Shown piece after piece: positions 8,974 to 19,491 of a DNA stretch of 23,567 bases. The position numbers and the translations under genes were made by a program. The stretch covers positions 1 through 23,567 of the forward strand of contig JBNGIO010005636.1 in NCBI GenBank assembly GCA_049999805.1. The letters run 5' to 3'. This DNA comes from Folioceros fuciformis. Taxonomy: Eukaryota > Anthocerotophyta > Anthocerotopsida > Anthocerotales. Positions within the stretch are counted from its first letter, which is position 1; each line of letters starts with the position of its first letter. The notes under the pieces were generated by a model. It saw only the letters and a list, made by a program, of their open reading frames with translations. It searched no databases and was not told where the DNA came from.

Positions 8974-11513
8974 ATGTATAACGCCTGGGGAGGGTCGGTG
9001 GAGATAGAGGCATCCGTGGACAATGATGCCGACAGCCGCAACCTGGAGATTGACAGGGCGTCCGTCAAGAGTCTGGATGCCTCGCAGCAGAGCTGGCTGC
9101 TGGGGGAAACAGAACGGTCCAAGAAGAACAAGTTCATCGACCTGGGATGCGTGCAATGCAGCAAGCGCCTGTTCTTCACTCTCGTGTGCGTGTTCCTTAC
9201 CTTCGGGATTATAGCTGGCTTGGTTTCAGTTATAGTGAAGACAGCTCCCCGGAAGCATCATGTTCTCCCTGTCGTGGACAACTACACCCAGGCTTTGCAT
9301 CACGCTTTGAGTTTCTTCGACGCGCAGAAATGTGAGTTGTGCATGCGGGAGGACGATCATTCGAAGTTGTTTTGCGTGGATGTAGCTTGAGCTGTGGTTC
9401 GAAGTTTGAGGGTTCTGGGAGCGGACTTAATTCGAGGAGTGTGTGGTGGTTGTTACGCAGCCGGTCATCTTCCCAAAGGATTGTACAATATCTCGTATCG
9501 AGGGGACTCGGGAATGCAGGATGGACTTTCTCCTGACTCGCTTGGCGGGTACCCGGATTTGGTCGGAGGTTACTACGATGCTGGAGACAATATTAAGTTT
9601 GGATTTCCGCAGTCCTTTGCTATGACAGTACTCAGCTGGTCGGTAATTGAATACCGGGCCAAGTACGAGGCCGCAGGAGAGTTGGACCACATTAGGGAAA
9701 TCATCAAGTGGGGCACAGATTACATGCTGAAGACGTTCAATAGTTCTGCCCCGCCAGGGCAGGTGGACAAGATATGGTCTCAGGTCTGTAACTGCCCGAT
9801 TTTCACATTTTTTCTCCGTCCAGGTAGCAAGTATATGCCTGGAAATTCTGAGCATTGTTTTTCTGTGCGGGGGTAGGTTGGACAAGGCAGCGACCAAGCT
9901 GGAGTTCAAAATGATCACACGTGCTGGAATTCACCAGAGGAGATGAACTATCCTAGACCCTGTTACCCAGTTAGCCAAGGGGCAGATTTGGCTGCGGAGA
10001 TGGCAGCTGCTTTGGCTGCAGCTTCCATCGTCTTCAGGGATAATGTAACATATTCTTCGAAGCTTCTGTTTGCTGCTCGATCTGTGTATGAATTCGCCAC
10101 AGACAGGGGGAAGAGGAACCTCTACGTCCAGGAAAATCAAGATGCCCTCCAATTTTATAAATCTAGTGGATATCGGGATGAGATCCTATGGGGTGGTGCC
10201 TGGCTGTATTATGCAACAGGTAACGTAAGCTACTTGGACTACGTTACAAATGAAGACCGATATCGTAGAACCGGCGTTGCCGACACACGTGCGGATTACT
10301 ACGGAGTTTTTTCATGGGACAACAAACTTATCGCTGCACAGGTCTTGTGAATCGCTGAGCAAGAAACCGTTTTGTGCCGTGGACTGGGGTTGATAAGGCT
10401 CAGTCTTGTTAGTTTGACGGCTTTTTTTCTTATTACATGTGAAGGCTCCTTACATTGCCTGTGTGTGCAGGTGCTGTTGACAAGGCTCCGCATATTGCAA
10501 GGTCCTGGATACCCTTATGAGCAGATTCTGAAGCAGTACAACAACCACACGGATATTGTGATGTGTTCTTATCTGCCAGATTATGCAAGTTTTAATAGAA
10601 CAAGAGGTGAGGAGTGGAAAGTCTGTGCTGTTGATAGACCCCTTGGGGACTGTACAATGTGTGGAATGTAGAAGAGGTTGTGGCGCTTGCCGATGTCTGT
10701 CACCTGTTGTTAACTTGTTTGATGTCCTTTCTGCAGATGGCTTAATAATTCTGAACCACAACGGCCCCGGCACGCTGTTCTATACGGTGAATGCAGCTTT
10801 CCTTGCAGCTCTGTATGCAGATTACCTTGAAGCTGCAGACATTCCAGGCTGGTATTGTGGCTCATATTTTCAAAAAATCGAGGAGCTGCGGACTTTTGCG
10901 AGATACCAGGTAAGGCTGGTTGTGTGCCTGTTCCTTTTGTTCGTCGTCAGCTATGGTCTCGGGTTCCATCTTGCTCTGAGCACACTGTCTTTGCAACGTC
11001 TAGTGGAACGCCTAGTATGTGATTAGTACACTGTATGCTGACAGACTGTTGGTTGCGGCTTGGTCTGTGACTGATGCACCCTCTATTGTCGGCTCACAGA
11101 TCGATTACATCCTGGGGAAGAATTCAAAAGGCATGAGCTATGTTGTTGGTTTCGGGAACAAGTACCCTCTTCAAGTCCATCATCGTGCAGCATCGACTCC
11201 AACCGACAAAACCGTGTATGGTTGCCAAGAAGGTTTCAAATGGTTGAACAGCACCCAGCCCAACCCCCATGTACTTGTGGGTGCACTTGTAGGTGGGCCA
11301 ACCAACGGCACTGATGCTTTCAAAGACGAACGACGCAACTTCAACACCGCAGAGCCAACGCTGCACGGTAATGCGGGGCTAGTGGCTGCTCTCGTAGCTC
11401 TTTCCGAGGTTGACTCTCCAAACACCCCGACGCTGGATATGAACTCCATCTTTGCAGCCATACCTCCCATGTACCCGACCACTCCTCCGCCTCCTCCTCC
11501 ATACGCACCTTGA
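8974..11513 (+). CDS. KOR: KORRIGAN-type membrane-anchored endo-1,4-beta-glucanase (GH9, class A)
   Basis: Six exons join in phase: 8974-9331, 9461-9783, 9877-10341, 10471-10606, 10737-10909 and 11100-11513, giving 622 aa (Arabidopsis KOR1 is 621). Seen: an N-terminal cytosolic tail with [10 protein letters not shown] and [11 protein letters not shown], one signal-anchor helix (about 66-89), then a lumenal GH9 domain. GH9 marks include [12 protein letters not shown] (155-166, the DAGD aspartates), [60 protein letters not shown] (498-508), VHHRAAS (511-517) and [17 protein letters not shown] (567-583). E570 is the presumed acid/base. A Pro-rich tail ends in PPPPPPYAP, as in KOR. Several N-glycosylation sequons are present. 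Known role: a type II membrane glucanase of Golgi and plasma membrane that acts with cellulose synthase in primary and secondary wall cellulose formation. Introns are 93-190 bp; the donors at exons 2 and 3 (GTCTGT, GTCTTG) are weak but phase-consistent. No defect is visible. Confidence 0.95.
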
Positions 11514-14134
11514 ATCCTCCTAGCTACAGCAGGCCTGCTTCTGGAGCCAGCACCAACCTCGAAGATGAGTCAGGCATGATGACACCTTTCTCTGAGATAC
11601 GACGGTCGCCCGGAGAACCCAGATAATGGAGACTAACCAGAGCAGTGTGCAAGGCCGTGTCGTGCAGATTAGCTTCCAACAATATTTTCCAACAATATTT
11701 TCCGTCAGCTGAACGCGCGACCGCGAAGCTGGGGTGAGCAGCCGTCGTGACACCCAGTATTAGCAAGGGCAAGTTGTTGTCCTTTATTGTTTGTCAGGAG
11801 CAATTTGTGTAGCTTTATGTATGAGTACTACTTCGCTTGGATTGCAAGCTTGCTCGGTGCCAGAGTTGAGCCATGGCGGCTGATAATAACATTGGCAGCT
11901 TGGTAACACAATACAAGGCTTCTCGAAAGGGCACATAGTTTACAGCACGATAACGAGCCTGGATGGGCACGGTCTCCTGTGTTCACCAATGTGTACAACC
12001 GATTACACGTGCTCGTAAGATTCTCAGCTTCGATTCCCAGAATTATGATCAGTTTTCTCATCTCCTTTCTTCTGTGTAGCTTGGCGTGCGAGTTTCTCAC
12101 AAGCTTGGACAGCTACAACCATTCAGTTACCGAATCCAGATCTCTTCTGGGACAAGCCCAGGGAAGGAAGGAAGGGATTTTGGTTCTGCCATTTTGCAGC
12201 GAAGAGCGCTTCAACATGAGCTGTTGCACAGGTGCTGTGAGCACAGTGTGTCTTCCAAGGCTGGGTCACGTCAACCTGTTTTTGTGTGTATGCATACATA
12301 CTTGTGGTTGTCATATGCGTTCAGTCCATGTGCATATGTATGGATGTACACACAATAGGAGGAAGCAGGAGAAGACTTACTTGTAGATGCTTACATACAG
12401 TATCGACAATGTATGGGGCCTCGTCTCGAGTCCAGGAAAGCCTTCGCTGGGCTGTCAGCGTGCTGTCTGAAGACCGCATCACGCACAGCCCCTGTGGTCC
12501 CCCCCTGCCCCTGCATTGCGTGTGGATCGGGTTAGGGTTGGGTTAACAGTTCACCTAACTTAACCTCCGTTGCCGTGCATTATCTTAGAGTGAAGATGCG
12601 ATGTAATCGAGTGCTGTCCCCGGCACGTGGCCCGCATTTATTTACAAGACGCACAAAAATTCGGCATTGGCGAAGGCTCCCATTTATTTCTGTACGTACG
12701 TCCATACATAGAACATTGTATTTGAGAACTGGTGGTGTACGGCCTTGAGTCGTGAAAAATCGCAGGGCAGCAGTGGGCGGGCTCTACTGTGTGTCCCTCA
12801 CTCACATGACTGCAACTCCGAAACCATAGCTTCCTCCCTAACGGGGAGGGTGGCAAGTGTGTGAACAAGGCTCCTTTCTCCCCTGCCTCCTGCGTTCCTT
12901 TCCCTTGTCGGGCCTAGGTCTGTGTTTGTGCAGATCTCGCCAGGGCTGCATCGGCATTGGAGTTGCTGGATCCCAGCTGCTTGTGTGTGCTCCATCTTGG
13001 CCTTGCCTCGGCCTCGCATCGGGCCTCGCGAAATGGCGTGGAATGGAGCGGAGCACGGTGCCGGATTGAGCGAGTGATGAGTGAGCGGGTTGCTCCAGTT
13101 CTTGGCGTTTTCACGATCGGCTGTGCTGGTTTGGCTTCCTTGGGAGAGAAGGAGGCATCGGGAGTTTAAGACGAGGAGTCACAGTGCAGTGTAGTGTTGT
13201 GCAGTGCAGTGCAGTGAGTGTTGAAATTCTTCCCGCAGCTTGTCCTGGCAGGCGTCCGGGAGCGGTTAGGATTGAGTTCCATGGTCCCCGCCCGTTTCGT
13301 CCTGCTTCTGCTCCACATTGGAGGGATTGTCTTGGCGTGGCGATGATTGGTCTGTGATGGCGGCGTTTTCTTGAGATTCAATCCCGACGGTCGCTGGCCA
13401 ATTGGGGGACCTGCTTGGCGCGCTTTTCGGATTCTCTGTCAACGGATTCTGTGGCCGGTTGTTTCTGGGGACGAGCTCAGGGCGTAGAGGAGCTGGCGGG
13501 GGGTGCGTTTTATGTTGAATCAGGCTGATGAAGGTGAGGGAGGCGGGACCCGGATCGGTAGTGTGGGTTTTGGGAGGTGGCATTTGGGGACGGAGGGGTG
13601 GAGTATGTAGGGGGGCAGCTTGGCTGATCTGAGCTGAGCTGAGAGGCAAGAGTGTGGGTTGGAGCTGCATGCCGGTTCGCGCATCTCTTGCAGGGCCAGG
13701 GCAGGGAGCAGGGGGAGCGAGTCTGGCGTTTGCCCTGACGGTTCAGTTACCGTTGTCATGAGGACTCGGAGGCGGTTGGTTTGAGCAGATCGCTGCCTGC
13801 AGGTGGCATGCCGCGCTTCGCACCGCTGGGAAGCCTCGCCGGCATCATGATTGGCTGTTCCCAGGGGCACTCAACACTGCGCCTTAGCACTCCAGCTCGG
13901 ATCCGGCAGGCTTCCGTGGTACCGGGGTAGGACAGGGCTGCAGCTACGCTACACAAGCAGGAATGGGGCAGGAGGTGGACTTGTTCCTCTCATGCAGCCT
14001 GGTACATGTGCTGATGCGGAAGGTGCTGAATTTGCTTCCCCCAGTTGGTGTACAGAAAGTGATTTCGTCACGCATTCCGCTCGTTTGACGTCTGGTGGTG
14101 CTTACTTGAGGGGGAGGCAGTGGGCCGATCCAGT
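11514..14134. other. 2.6-kb spacer: KOR 3' flank and fucosyltransferase 5' region, no gene seen
   Basis: Open frames here reach 135 codons, overlap on both strands, and show no domain or consistent splice pattern. Seen: a 13-bp unit repeated twice (about 11675-11700, TCCAACAATATTT), a telomere-like GGGTTAGGGTTGGGTTAA run (12529-12545), a TGTATGCATACAT-type alternating tract near 12285-12350, and GCAGT/AGTGC short repeats at about 13184-13220. The GC-rich part from about 12880 to 14134, with many ATGs, is the likely promoter and long 5' leader of the downstream gene. An additional upstream non-coding exon is possible but cannot be shown. Confidence 0.55.
12529..12545. repeat. Short interstitial telomere-like motif
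   Basis: The segment reads GGGTTAGGGTTGGGTTA, close to the plant telomere repeat TTTAGGG but lacking the third T. It is short and degenerate. A related CCCTAAACCCT occurs at 22867-22877 and a telo-box-like CCTAACCCTC lies next to the PUS3 TATA box. These are more likely promoter-type telo-boxes or chance than a real telomeric insertion. Confidence 0.6.
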
Positions 14135-17041
14135 ATGCTACGGCAGTCACAGGCCCAAGCGCAAGGGCAGGCCAGGCGAATTAGGTTACGTAGCGGAAGC
14201 TTGATCATGCGTCTCATCTGGGTCACTGGGTACTTCAGCGTCACTCTGGCGGCACTGTTGTCTACCTATCTTTTTCCAGCTCTGCTCTCCGGCTTGCGTT
14301 CGGAACTGTACACCTCGTCAGACAGGTTGATTAAGGTAGGTGTTTAGCTTGCTCGTTGCGTGTCCGCATTGAGACTGGGTTGGCTTCAGGCTCTGGGAAA
14401 CGCCAGCTGCTGTCTCATATGTTCGTCCTTCTCGTCTACAGGCTGACACGGGATTACCAGGCTTTACTAGCTCGGAGATGAGCTGGAAGCAAGAAAGTTT
14501 ACCTCCTCATTTGTCCAGGTGGATGAACTCGCAAGAGAATCCTTTGCAACAAAAGGAAACTTATCGTAAGGTGAGCCACTGGGATCTCTGTTGTGCTAAA
14601 TCATTCAGTCTATTTTTTTCGGGAAAGCTTATAAGGGCTCCCTCATTCACCTTGCATCTTCCTCCTCCCTAATTTTTGGGTCTGCACTGGCCGCTGGCTC
14701 AAAGTATTGCGTCCTAGTAACAGAGAGGTATGAAGAAATCATGAGAATACAGTGCCACGGATTTACATGCTTGCAAGGTTCTTATGTCTAACCATGGTGG
14801 GTACATGGTGGGTACTCTGAAGCTTTGGAAACCTCCCGTGAACCGAGGATTCGGACAATGTGTGGACCCAAGCCCAAGATATACGCGTATGCCTCCTCTC
14901 ATTTAACAAAAGGCTGATCGATGGTTGACGTGTGACATGATTTTAGCCCAAGTTTTCCCTAGATGGGTGAAGTTCTAAGTCTTTACGAGTCCGGCCCTGT
15001 ATGACCATGGCAGCTCCGGGGACATCAAAAGGCTATTTGCTAGTAAGCAGCAACGGGGGCCTTAACCAGATGCGAGCAGGGGTAGGTTTCGGTTTCTTAA
15101 TCAGTATTAGCATGTTGGGCTCCTTTATGGAAGGGGCCTGTTCTTTCATCTCAACTTGTCTCCCTGTTTTGGGCTGTGCAGATTTGTGACATGGTTTCAA
15201 TCGCACGTATTATAAATGCAACGTTGGTTGTCCCCGAATTGGACACGGGATCATTCTGGCAAGATTCCAGGTGAAGACTGTCACACGTAGAAATGAGATC
15301 ATGATACTTGCTCTCAGGGTTCTCGTCACATTCTTATCTTATGGCTGACTTACCTGCTGTGCAGCAATTTCTCGGATATTTTTGATGTGAACCATTTTAT
15401 CAAAGCTCTGGAGAACGACGTGGAAGTTGTTGTGAAGCTGCCTGAGGAGTATCGCCACTCGCCAAAGGCTTCTAAACAGTTTAGAAGCTGGTCCGGCATG
15501 GAGTACTATGAAGAGGACATCGCCAGCCTGTGGGAGGACCACAAGGTGTTCATCATATGCCTTGTTGCATTATATGCATCTTGCCTAGGATGTTTGTTCT
15601 CATGTGCCCTGGTTGTGCAGGTCATCAAGGCTGTAAAAACAGACTCTCGCCTGGCCAACAATGACCTGCCAGCTGATATCCAGAAATTGAGGTGCCGTGT
15701 GCATTATGATGCTCTTCAGTTTGCACCTCGAATCAAAGCTTTTGGAGAGGTATGCTTTGCCGCTACATTGGATTAGTTGGTTGTTGTAACTTGACAGAGT
15801 TTTATGACATCAACTGCACGGCACTGAGCAGAAGCTCGTGGAGAGGATGAGGGCCGATGGACCTTACATAGCATTACATTTGCGATATGAGAAGGATATG
15901 TTGGCATTTAGTGGCTGCACACACGGTCTCACTGGGGAAGAAGCCGAGGAGCTCACTCGGATCAGGTATCGAATTTGCGTAACAACTTACCACTGCACTG
16001 GGGGGAGGGTCAAGAGTTGAAAGGTGTTCTCTGGAAGTGAACCGCGGATACCATGGTCTTTGCTGCAGAGAGGAAACTAAACACTGGAGAGTGAAAGAGA
16101 TCAACTCGACAGAACAGCGGGAGAAGGGTTTCTGTCCACTTACTCCAAGAGAGGTCGGCATTTTTCTAAGCGGGCTCGGTTATCCTAACGAAACGCGAAT
16201 CTACATTGCCGCTGGAGAAATCTATGGGGGCCAAAAACGAATGATGGATCTTAGTTCCCACTTTCCCAACTTGATGCGCAAGGTCTGCTTTTCTCACGTA
16301 GTCATGCTTGGTACCTTGTGGACTTTGTGTCGTCTGTCTAATGTTGGGTGTCCCCGGGCGCTCAGGAAACTATTGCCAGTGGCGAAGAACTTGCACCCTT
16401 CGCGCAACACGCCTCTCAGATGGCTGCCTTGGATTACACCGTCTCCGTGGCGAGTGATGTTTTTGTGCCCTCATATTCGGGGAATATGGCAAGGGCAGTG
16501 GAAGGCCATAGGCGGTTCAATGGACACTTGAAAACCATCATTCCAGACAGGTATAGGAAGCTGATCCGTTAGAGCTTGTTTTCTTCTTATGCCCGTAGGC
16601 TCTCTGACCGAGACAAGGTGTGACTGTAGGAAAGAGTTGGTGGCACTGTTTGATAAGTTGGACAGGGGTGAGCTGACTGAGGGTGAAAAATTATCTGCAG
16701 CAATCACTCAGCTTCATAGACGCAGGTATTTCTATTCGAACTTGTCTTACCCACTATATTGTCTTGATGGTCGGCACATTTGATTACTCCTCATATCACT
16801 TGTCAATCTCGGCAGGCAAGGAGGTCCCCGGAAAAGGAAAGGGCCAGTCCCAGGTAGCAGAGGGAAGGATCGCTTCAGAACTGAAGAGGCCTTCTATACC
16901 AACCCTAATCCTGATTGCATCTGTCAGAAAACTAGCACTGCTGGGGACTTAGGTAAGGCCGGTGTCACGTACAAGAGTACTTCTCAAAGACAGCTTTCGA
17001 AAGGGATGGCGGAGGGGAAGAAGGGTCTCCATCCTCATTAG
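14135..17041 (+). CDS. Plant O-fucosyltransferase family protein (PF10250, GT106-like), type II membrane
   Basis: Eleven exons: 14135-14335, 14442-14570, 14980-15081, 15182-15270, 15365-15545, 15621-15749, 15832-15965, 16069-16282, 16366-16550, 16630-16725 and 16816-17041. All phases close, giving 561 aa. Seen: a short basic N-terminal tail, a signal-anchor (about 27-50), then [11 protein letters not shown] (134-144), [47 protein letters not shown], the donor-binding [14 protein letters not shown] (293-306), [35 protein letters not shown] and a terminal NPNPDCIC. These are the conserved blocks of the plant DUF246/O-FucT family. Known: Golgi glycosyltransferases; studied members affect wall adhesion and pectin (GT106 includes the RG-I rhamnosyltransferases). 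Donor and acceptor cannot be told from sequence, so I give no symbol. The start could instead be ATG 14207, directly before the membrane helix. The exon 3 acceptor (TCTAAG) is the least certain junction. PUS3 converges on it 348 bp downstream. Confidence 0.92.
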
Positions 17042-17389
17042 ATTGTTCTCTGGGATGGTATACTATCTGTACTTTCACGTCGGGCCCGATCGCTGCTACG
17101 GCAATACTGCATACCTCTCAATTCAGGAGAGATACCTTTGGCGGCGACAACTGCTAGTGTTTACAAGGAAGGAATTGCTTGTACGCACCGTGACAGAATC
17201 TGATCGTTTTAAACCTGGGTCTCAAAGTTCGAGTTCGCGACCTGAGAGCACTTCACACCCGGATTAGCACCATGAGAGCGTCAAATATCCCTCAGGAAAA
17301 TCAAGTCTGTTGGGCGGGACACTCACCATTTTGTGCCCTTAGAAATGGTGAAGCCACGTGAGAAAAAGAATCGACCACCCCAGGCCACC
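17042..17389. other. Convergent 3' spacer between the fucosyltransferase and PUS3
   Basis: 348 bp between two stop codons facing each other. It must hold both 3' UTRs. I see no gene or obvious repeat. No clear AATAAA is visible on either strand, as is common in plants. Confidence 0.6.
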
Positions 17390-18862
17390 CTAGGCCATCA
17401 CACCTTTCAAGAAAGACGTCTGCTTCCTTTGCCGATCTGTATACGAGGGCTCGGTAGGGCGGAGCAGCAGCGGGATATGCCTGCCCCCGCACTTTCTACT
17501 GATCGGCTCGCGCGCCTCCGGCAGCTGCCCCACCACTTCCCGCAACAGCTCGGCTGAAACGAGCGTCTCCTTCAACAAAGAGTCGACATGTGAACGCAGC
17601 TGCCTGGCCGCCTCCTGGGAGCAGGAGAAGGCCACGCCCTGAAAGCTGCACGAGCGAAGCAGCAGCGGCTTTTCCGACGCGATCACATATTGCGGCTTTC
17701 TCCCGATCCTGTCGATGTCAAGCAGCTCGTCTACAATTCCCGGCGGCTCCTTCCCTTCCCCAACCATAAACAACACCGCAGCAATGCACCGCACCTGGTG
17801 CCACAAAAACGCGTTCCCCTTCAACCTCAGCACCCACATGCCCTCCGAACTCCTAACGGGGAACACCCCGATCTCGTTGATGGTCCTCACATAGTTATGC
17901 ACATTGGCTGCATCCATCTTGCAAAAATTCCGAAAATCATGTTCCCCGGCCAGCTTCCCGCACGCCTCCTGCATCAGCCCGACATCCAATCCCTGCTCCA
18001 GGAAGAAGTACGAGTACTCCCGTCCCAGGCAGCTAAACCTGGCGCTAAAGGACTCCGGCACAGGGCACCAGCCCAGCACCCGAATATCGCCCGGCAGAGC
18101 CCGGTTGAGCACTCCGACGTAATCCACCTCCCCATTCACCTCCTCGGCGGCCGCCATGGCCGCCACCTCCTGCTCCTCCCCGCGGCAAGCCCTGGCCGCC
18201 TCAACCCTATCCCTCTCCAAACCCTGGCCCGGTCCTCCTCCCGCATCCTTCCGGCTGGATCTGAGCCGGAGAGCCACCACCTGCCCCGCCGCCGACACCC
18301 CCTTGTCCGTCCGCCCGCACCGAGAATAACCCGCCTCCGCCCGGCTCCCCACCAGCAGCCTCGTGTGCTCCAGGGCGGAGAAGAGCGCCTGCTCCACCGT
18401 CTTCACGCCCCCCGACTGGGATGCGAAGCCCTGGTATCCGGCCCCGAGGTACATGAGCTTCAGCGCCACAAGCCGCCTGCTGTAGTGCGCCATGTCTCCC
18501 CCCGCGCTATCGTTCCTCTGCTTCCGCCTGCCCCTGCCGTCGCCCTGCTCGCTGTTGGAAGAATTCTCCGTTCCGCTTCCTGTTCCATTCAAGGGACCCT
18601 GAGGCTCCTCGTCCTCGACAAGCCCAACCTTCCGTAGGCGAGAATTCTCCGCCTCTAAGTGCTCAACTCTGAGCTGCAACGCCATCACCTTGGCCTGGAG
18701 CTCCGCGATACACCTCTGTGCATCTGCCACGCACTCCGCCTCCATGGACAAGCATCGCCACCTAGCCCACCAACCAGCCTTCTTCGCCACCAGCTTAACT
18801 ACCATCGACACATGATGAGAATGCACATGTCCCACCTTCTCTCGCCTACATCTCATTCCCAT
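17390..18862 (-). CDS. PUS3: tRNA pseudouridine(38/39) synthase, PUS3/DEG1 type
   Basis: A single 490-codon frame on the minus strand. Seen: a leucine-heptad helix (about 48-77, ELQAKVMALQLRVEHLEAEN), a polar Ser/Gly linker, then the TruA fold starting RLVALKLMYLGAGYQGFASQ (130-149). The catalytic block is RCGRTDKGVSA, with D186 as the nucleophile. Later blocks are LPGDIRVLGW, SARFSCLGREYSYFF, HDFRNFCKMDAANVHNYVRT, LKGNAFLWHQVRCIAAVLF and the PUS3-typical tail RPTEPSYTDRQRK. Known: eukaryotic PUS3/Deg1 makes pseudouridine at positions 38 and 39 of the tRNA anticodon arm; the N-terminal coiled coil is also found in animal PUS3. A ~35-residue Ala/Glu/Arg-rich insertion sits at about 205-240. 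The start at 18862 is the first in-frame ATG; M40 (18745, context TGTCCATGG) is a credible alternative. No introns are seen, and the gene is very GC-rich. Confidence 0.93.
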   Translation of the reverse strand: MGMRCRREKVGHVHSHHVSMVVKLVAKKAGWWARWRCLSMEAECVADAQRCIAELQAKVMALQLRVEHLEAENSRLRKVGLVEDEEPQGPLNGTGSGTENSSNSEQGDGRGRRKQRNDSAGGDMAHYSRRLVALKLMYLGAGYQGFASQSGGVKTVEQALFSALEHTRLLVGSRAEAGYSRCGRTDKGVSAAGQVVALRLRSSRKDAGGGPGQGLERDRVEAARACRGEEQEVAAMAAAEEVNGEVDYVGVLNRALPGDIRVLGWCPVPESFSARFSCLGREYSYFFLEQGLDVGLMQEACGKLAGEHDFRNFCKMDAANVHNYVRTINEIGVFPVRSSEGMWVLRLKGNAFLWHQVRCIAAVLFMVGEGKEPPGIVDELLDIDRIGRKPQYVIASEKPLLLRSCSFQGVAFSCSQEAARQLRSHVDSLLKETLVSAELLREVVGQLPEAREPISRKCGGRHIPLLLRPTEPSYTDRQRKQTSFLKGVMA

Positions 18863-18887
18863 ACATCATTACATGTTTATGACTTAC

Positions 18888-18913
18888 GTACGTAGAGGGT
18901 TAGGGCTTTTATA
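18888..18913 (-). promoter_or_regulatory. PUS3 core promoter: TATA box plus telo-box-like motif
   Basis: On the minus strand TATAAAAG (18913-18906) is followed immediately by CCCTAACCCTCTACG. The TATA box lies about 45 bp before the first in-frame ATG of PUS3, so transcription starting about 30 bp downstream gives a short leader. Telo-box-like CCCTAA motifs are common in plant promoters of translation and tRNA or ribosome genes, which fits. Two tiny upstream frames (ATG TAA, and a seven-codon one) lie between 18873 and 18845. Confidence 0.6.
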
Positions 18914-18984
18914 GACAACGAGTGTGCTCGCGGGGTGTTCGCCAACTCCAACGCAAAGCGCTGGGCATTAATGGCAAGCCGGCC

Positions 18985-19080
18985 TAAGAGATATATTATT
19001 TTTTAATAATCAAATTAAATATATAAATATAAATCCCCCAAATTTAAATAAATAAATAACTAGATGAAATATTTCCATTG
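18985..19080. other. AT-rich tract at the gene/repeat boundary
   Basis: An abrupt run of A/T including ATATATTATTTTTTAATAAT and TAAATAAATAAATAACT motifs between the GC-rich PUS3 promoter and the repeat-derived right arm. It could be a transposon boundary or matrix-attachment-like DNA, but no terminal repeats are visible. The remainder of 18914-19270 shows no gene. Confidence 0.6.
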
Positions 19081-19277
19081 GAGATTGTCGTACTTCAAAA
19101 GATCTTGCATTTCAAAATCTAAATCTCTTCGACACCTAAGATTGTCTAAACTTAGTATGTGATATGCACCAAAAATAATGATCGGAGTAGCCCTCTTGGT
19201 CGCCCGTTGAACTCGTTAACGGAGTGGATGGGATATTTGTTTTTTTTTTATGTAATAATAATTTATTTCGACAAACC

Positions 19278-19491
19278 CTAAGTTCCTCGGAGTAGAAGGC
19301 ATGCCAGACCTACGGGGCGGAGTATGCTCAGTCATAGGCCCAAAATAAACCTGAGTTCCTCGAAGTAGAAAGCATGCCAAACCTACAGGGGCGGAGTATG
19401 CTCAATCGTAGGCCCAAAATAAACCCGAGTTCCTCAGAGTAGAAGGCATGCTACACCTACGAGGGCGGAGTATGCTCCGTCGTAGGCCACC
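19278..19491. repeat. 73/74-bp tandem repeat, about 3 copies
   Basis: AGTTCCTC recurs at 19281, 19354 and 19428. Each unit continues with (G)GAGTAGAAGGCATGC, then ACCTACGGGGCGGAGTATGCTC, then GTAGGCC. The first two copies end in CAAAATAAAC. The third runs directly into the ATG of the coiled-coil frame at 19492. Copies differ at about 10% of positions. Confidence 0.92.

Noticed and set aside
12529-12545. Interstitial telomere insertion
   Set aside because: Only two to three degenerate units lacking the full TTTAGGG; too short to be more than a telo-box or chance.
18163-18251. Insertion in PUS3 (about residues 205-240) as an unspliced intron
   Set aside because: The Ala/Glu/Arg-rich segment is in frame, has no clear GT-AG pair with a pyrimidine tract, and sits in a loop where family members vary in length.
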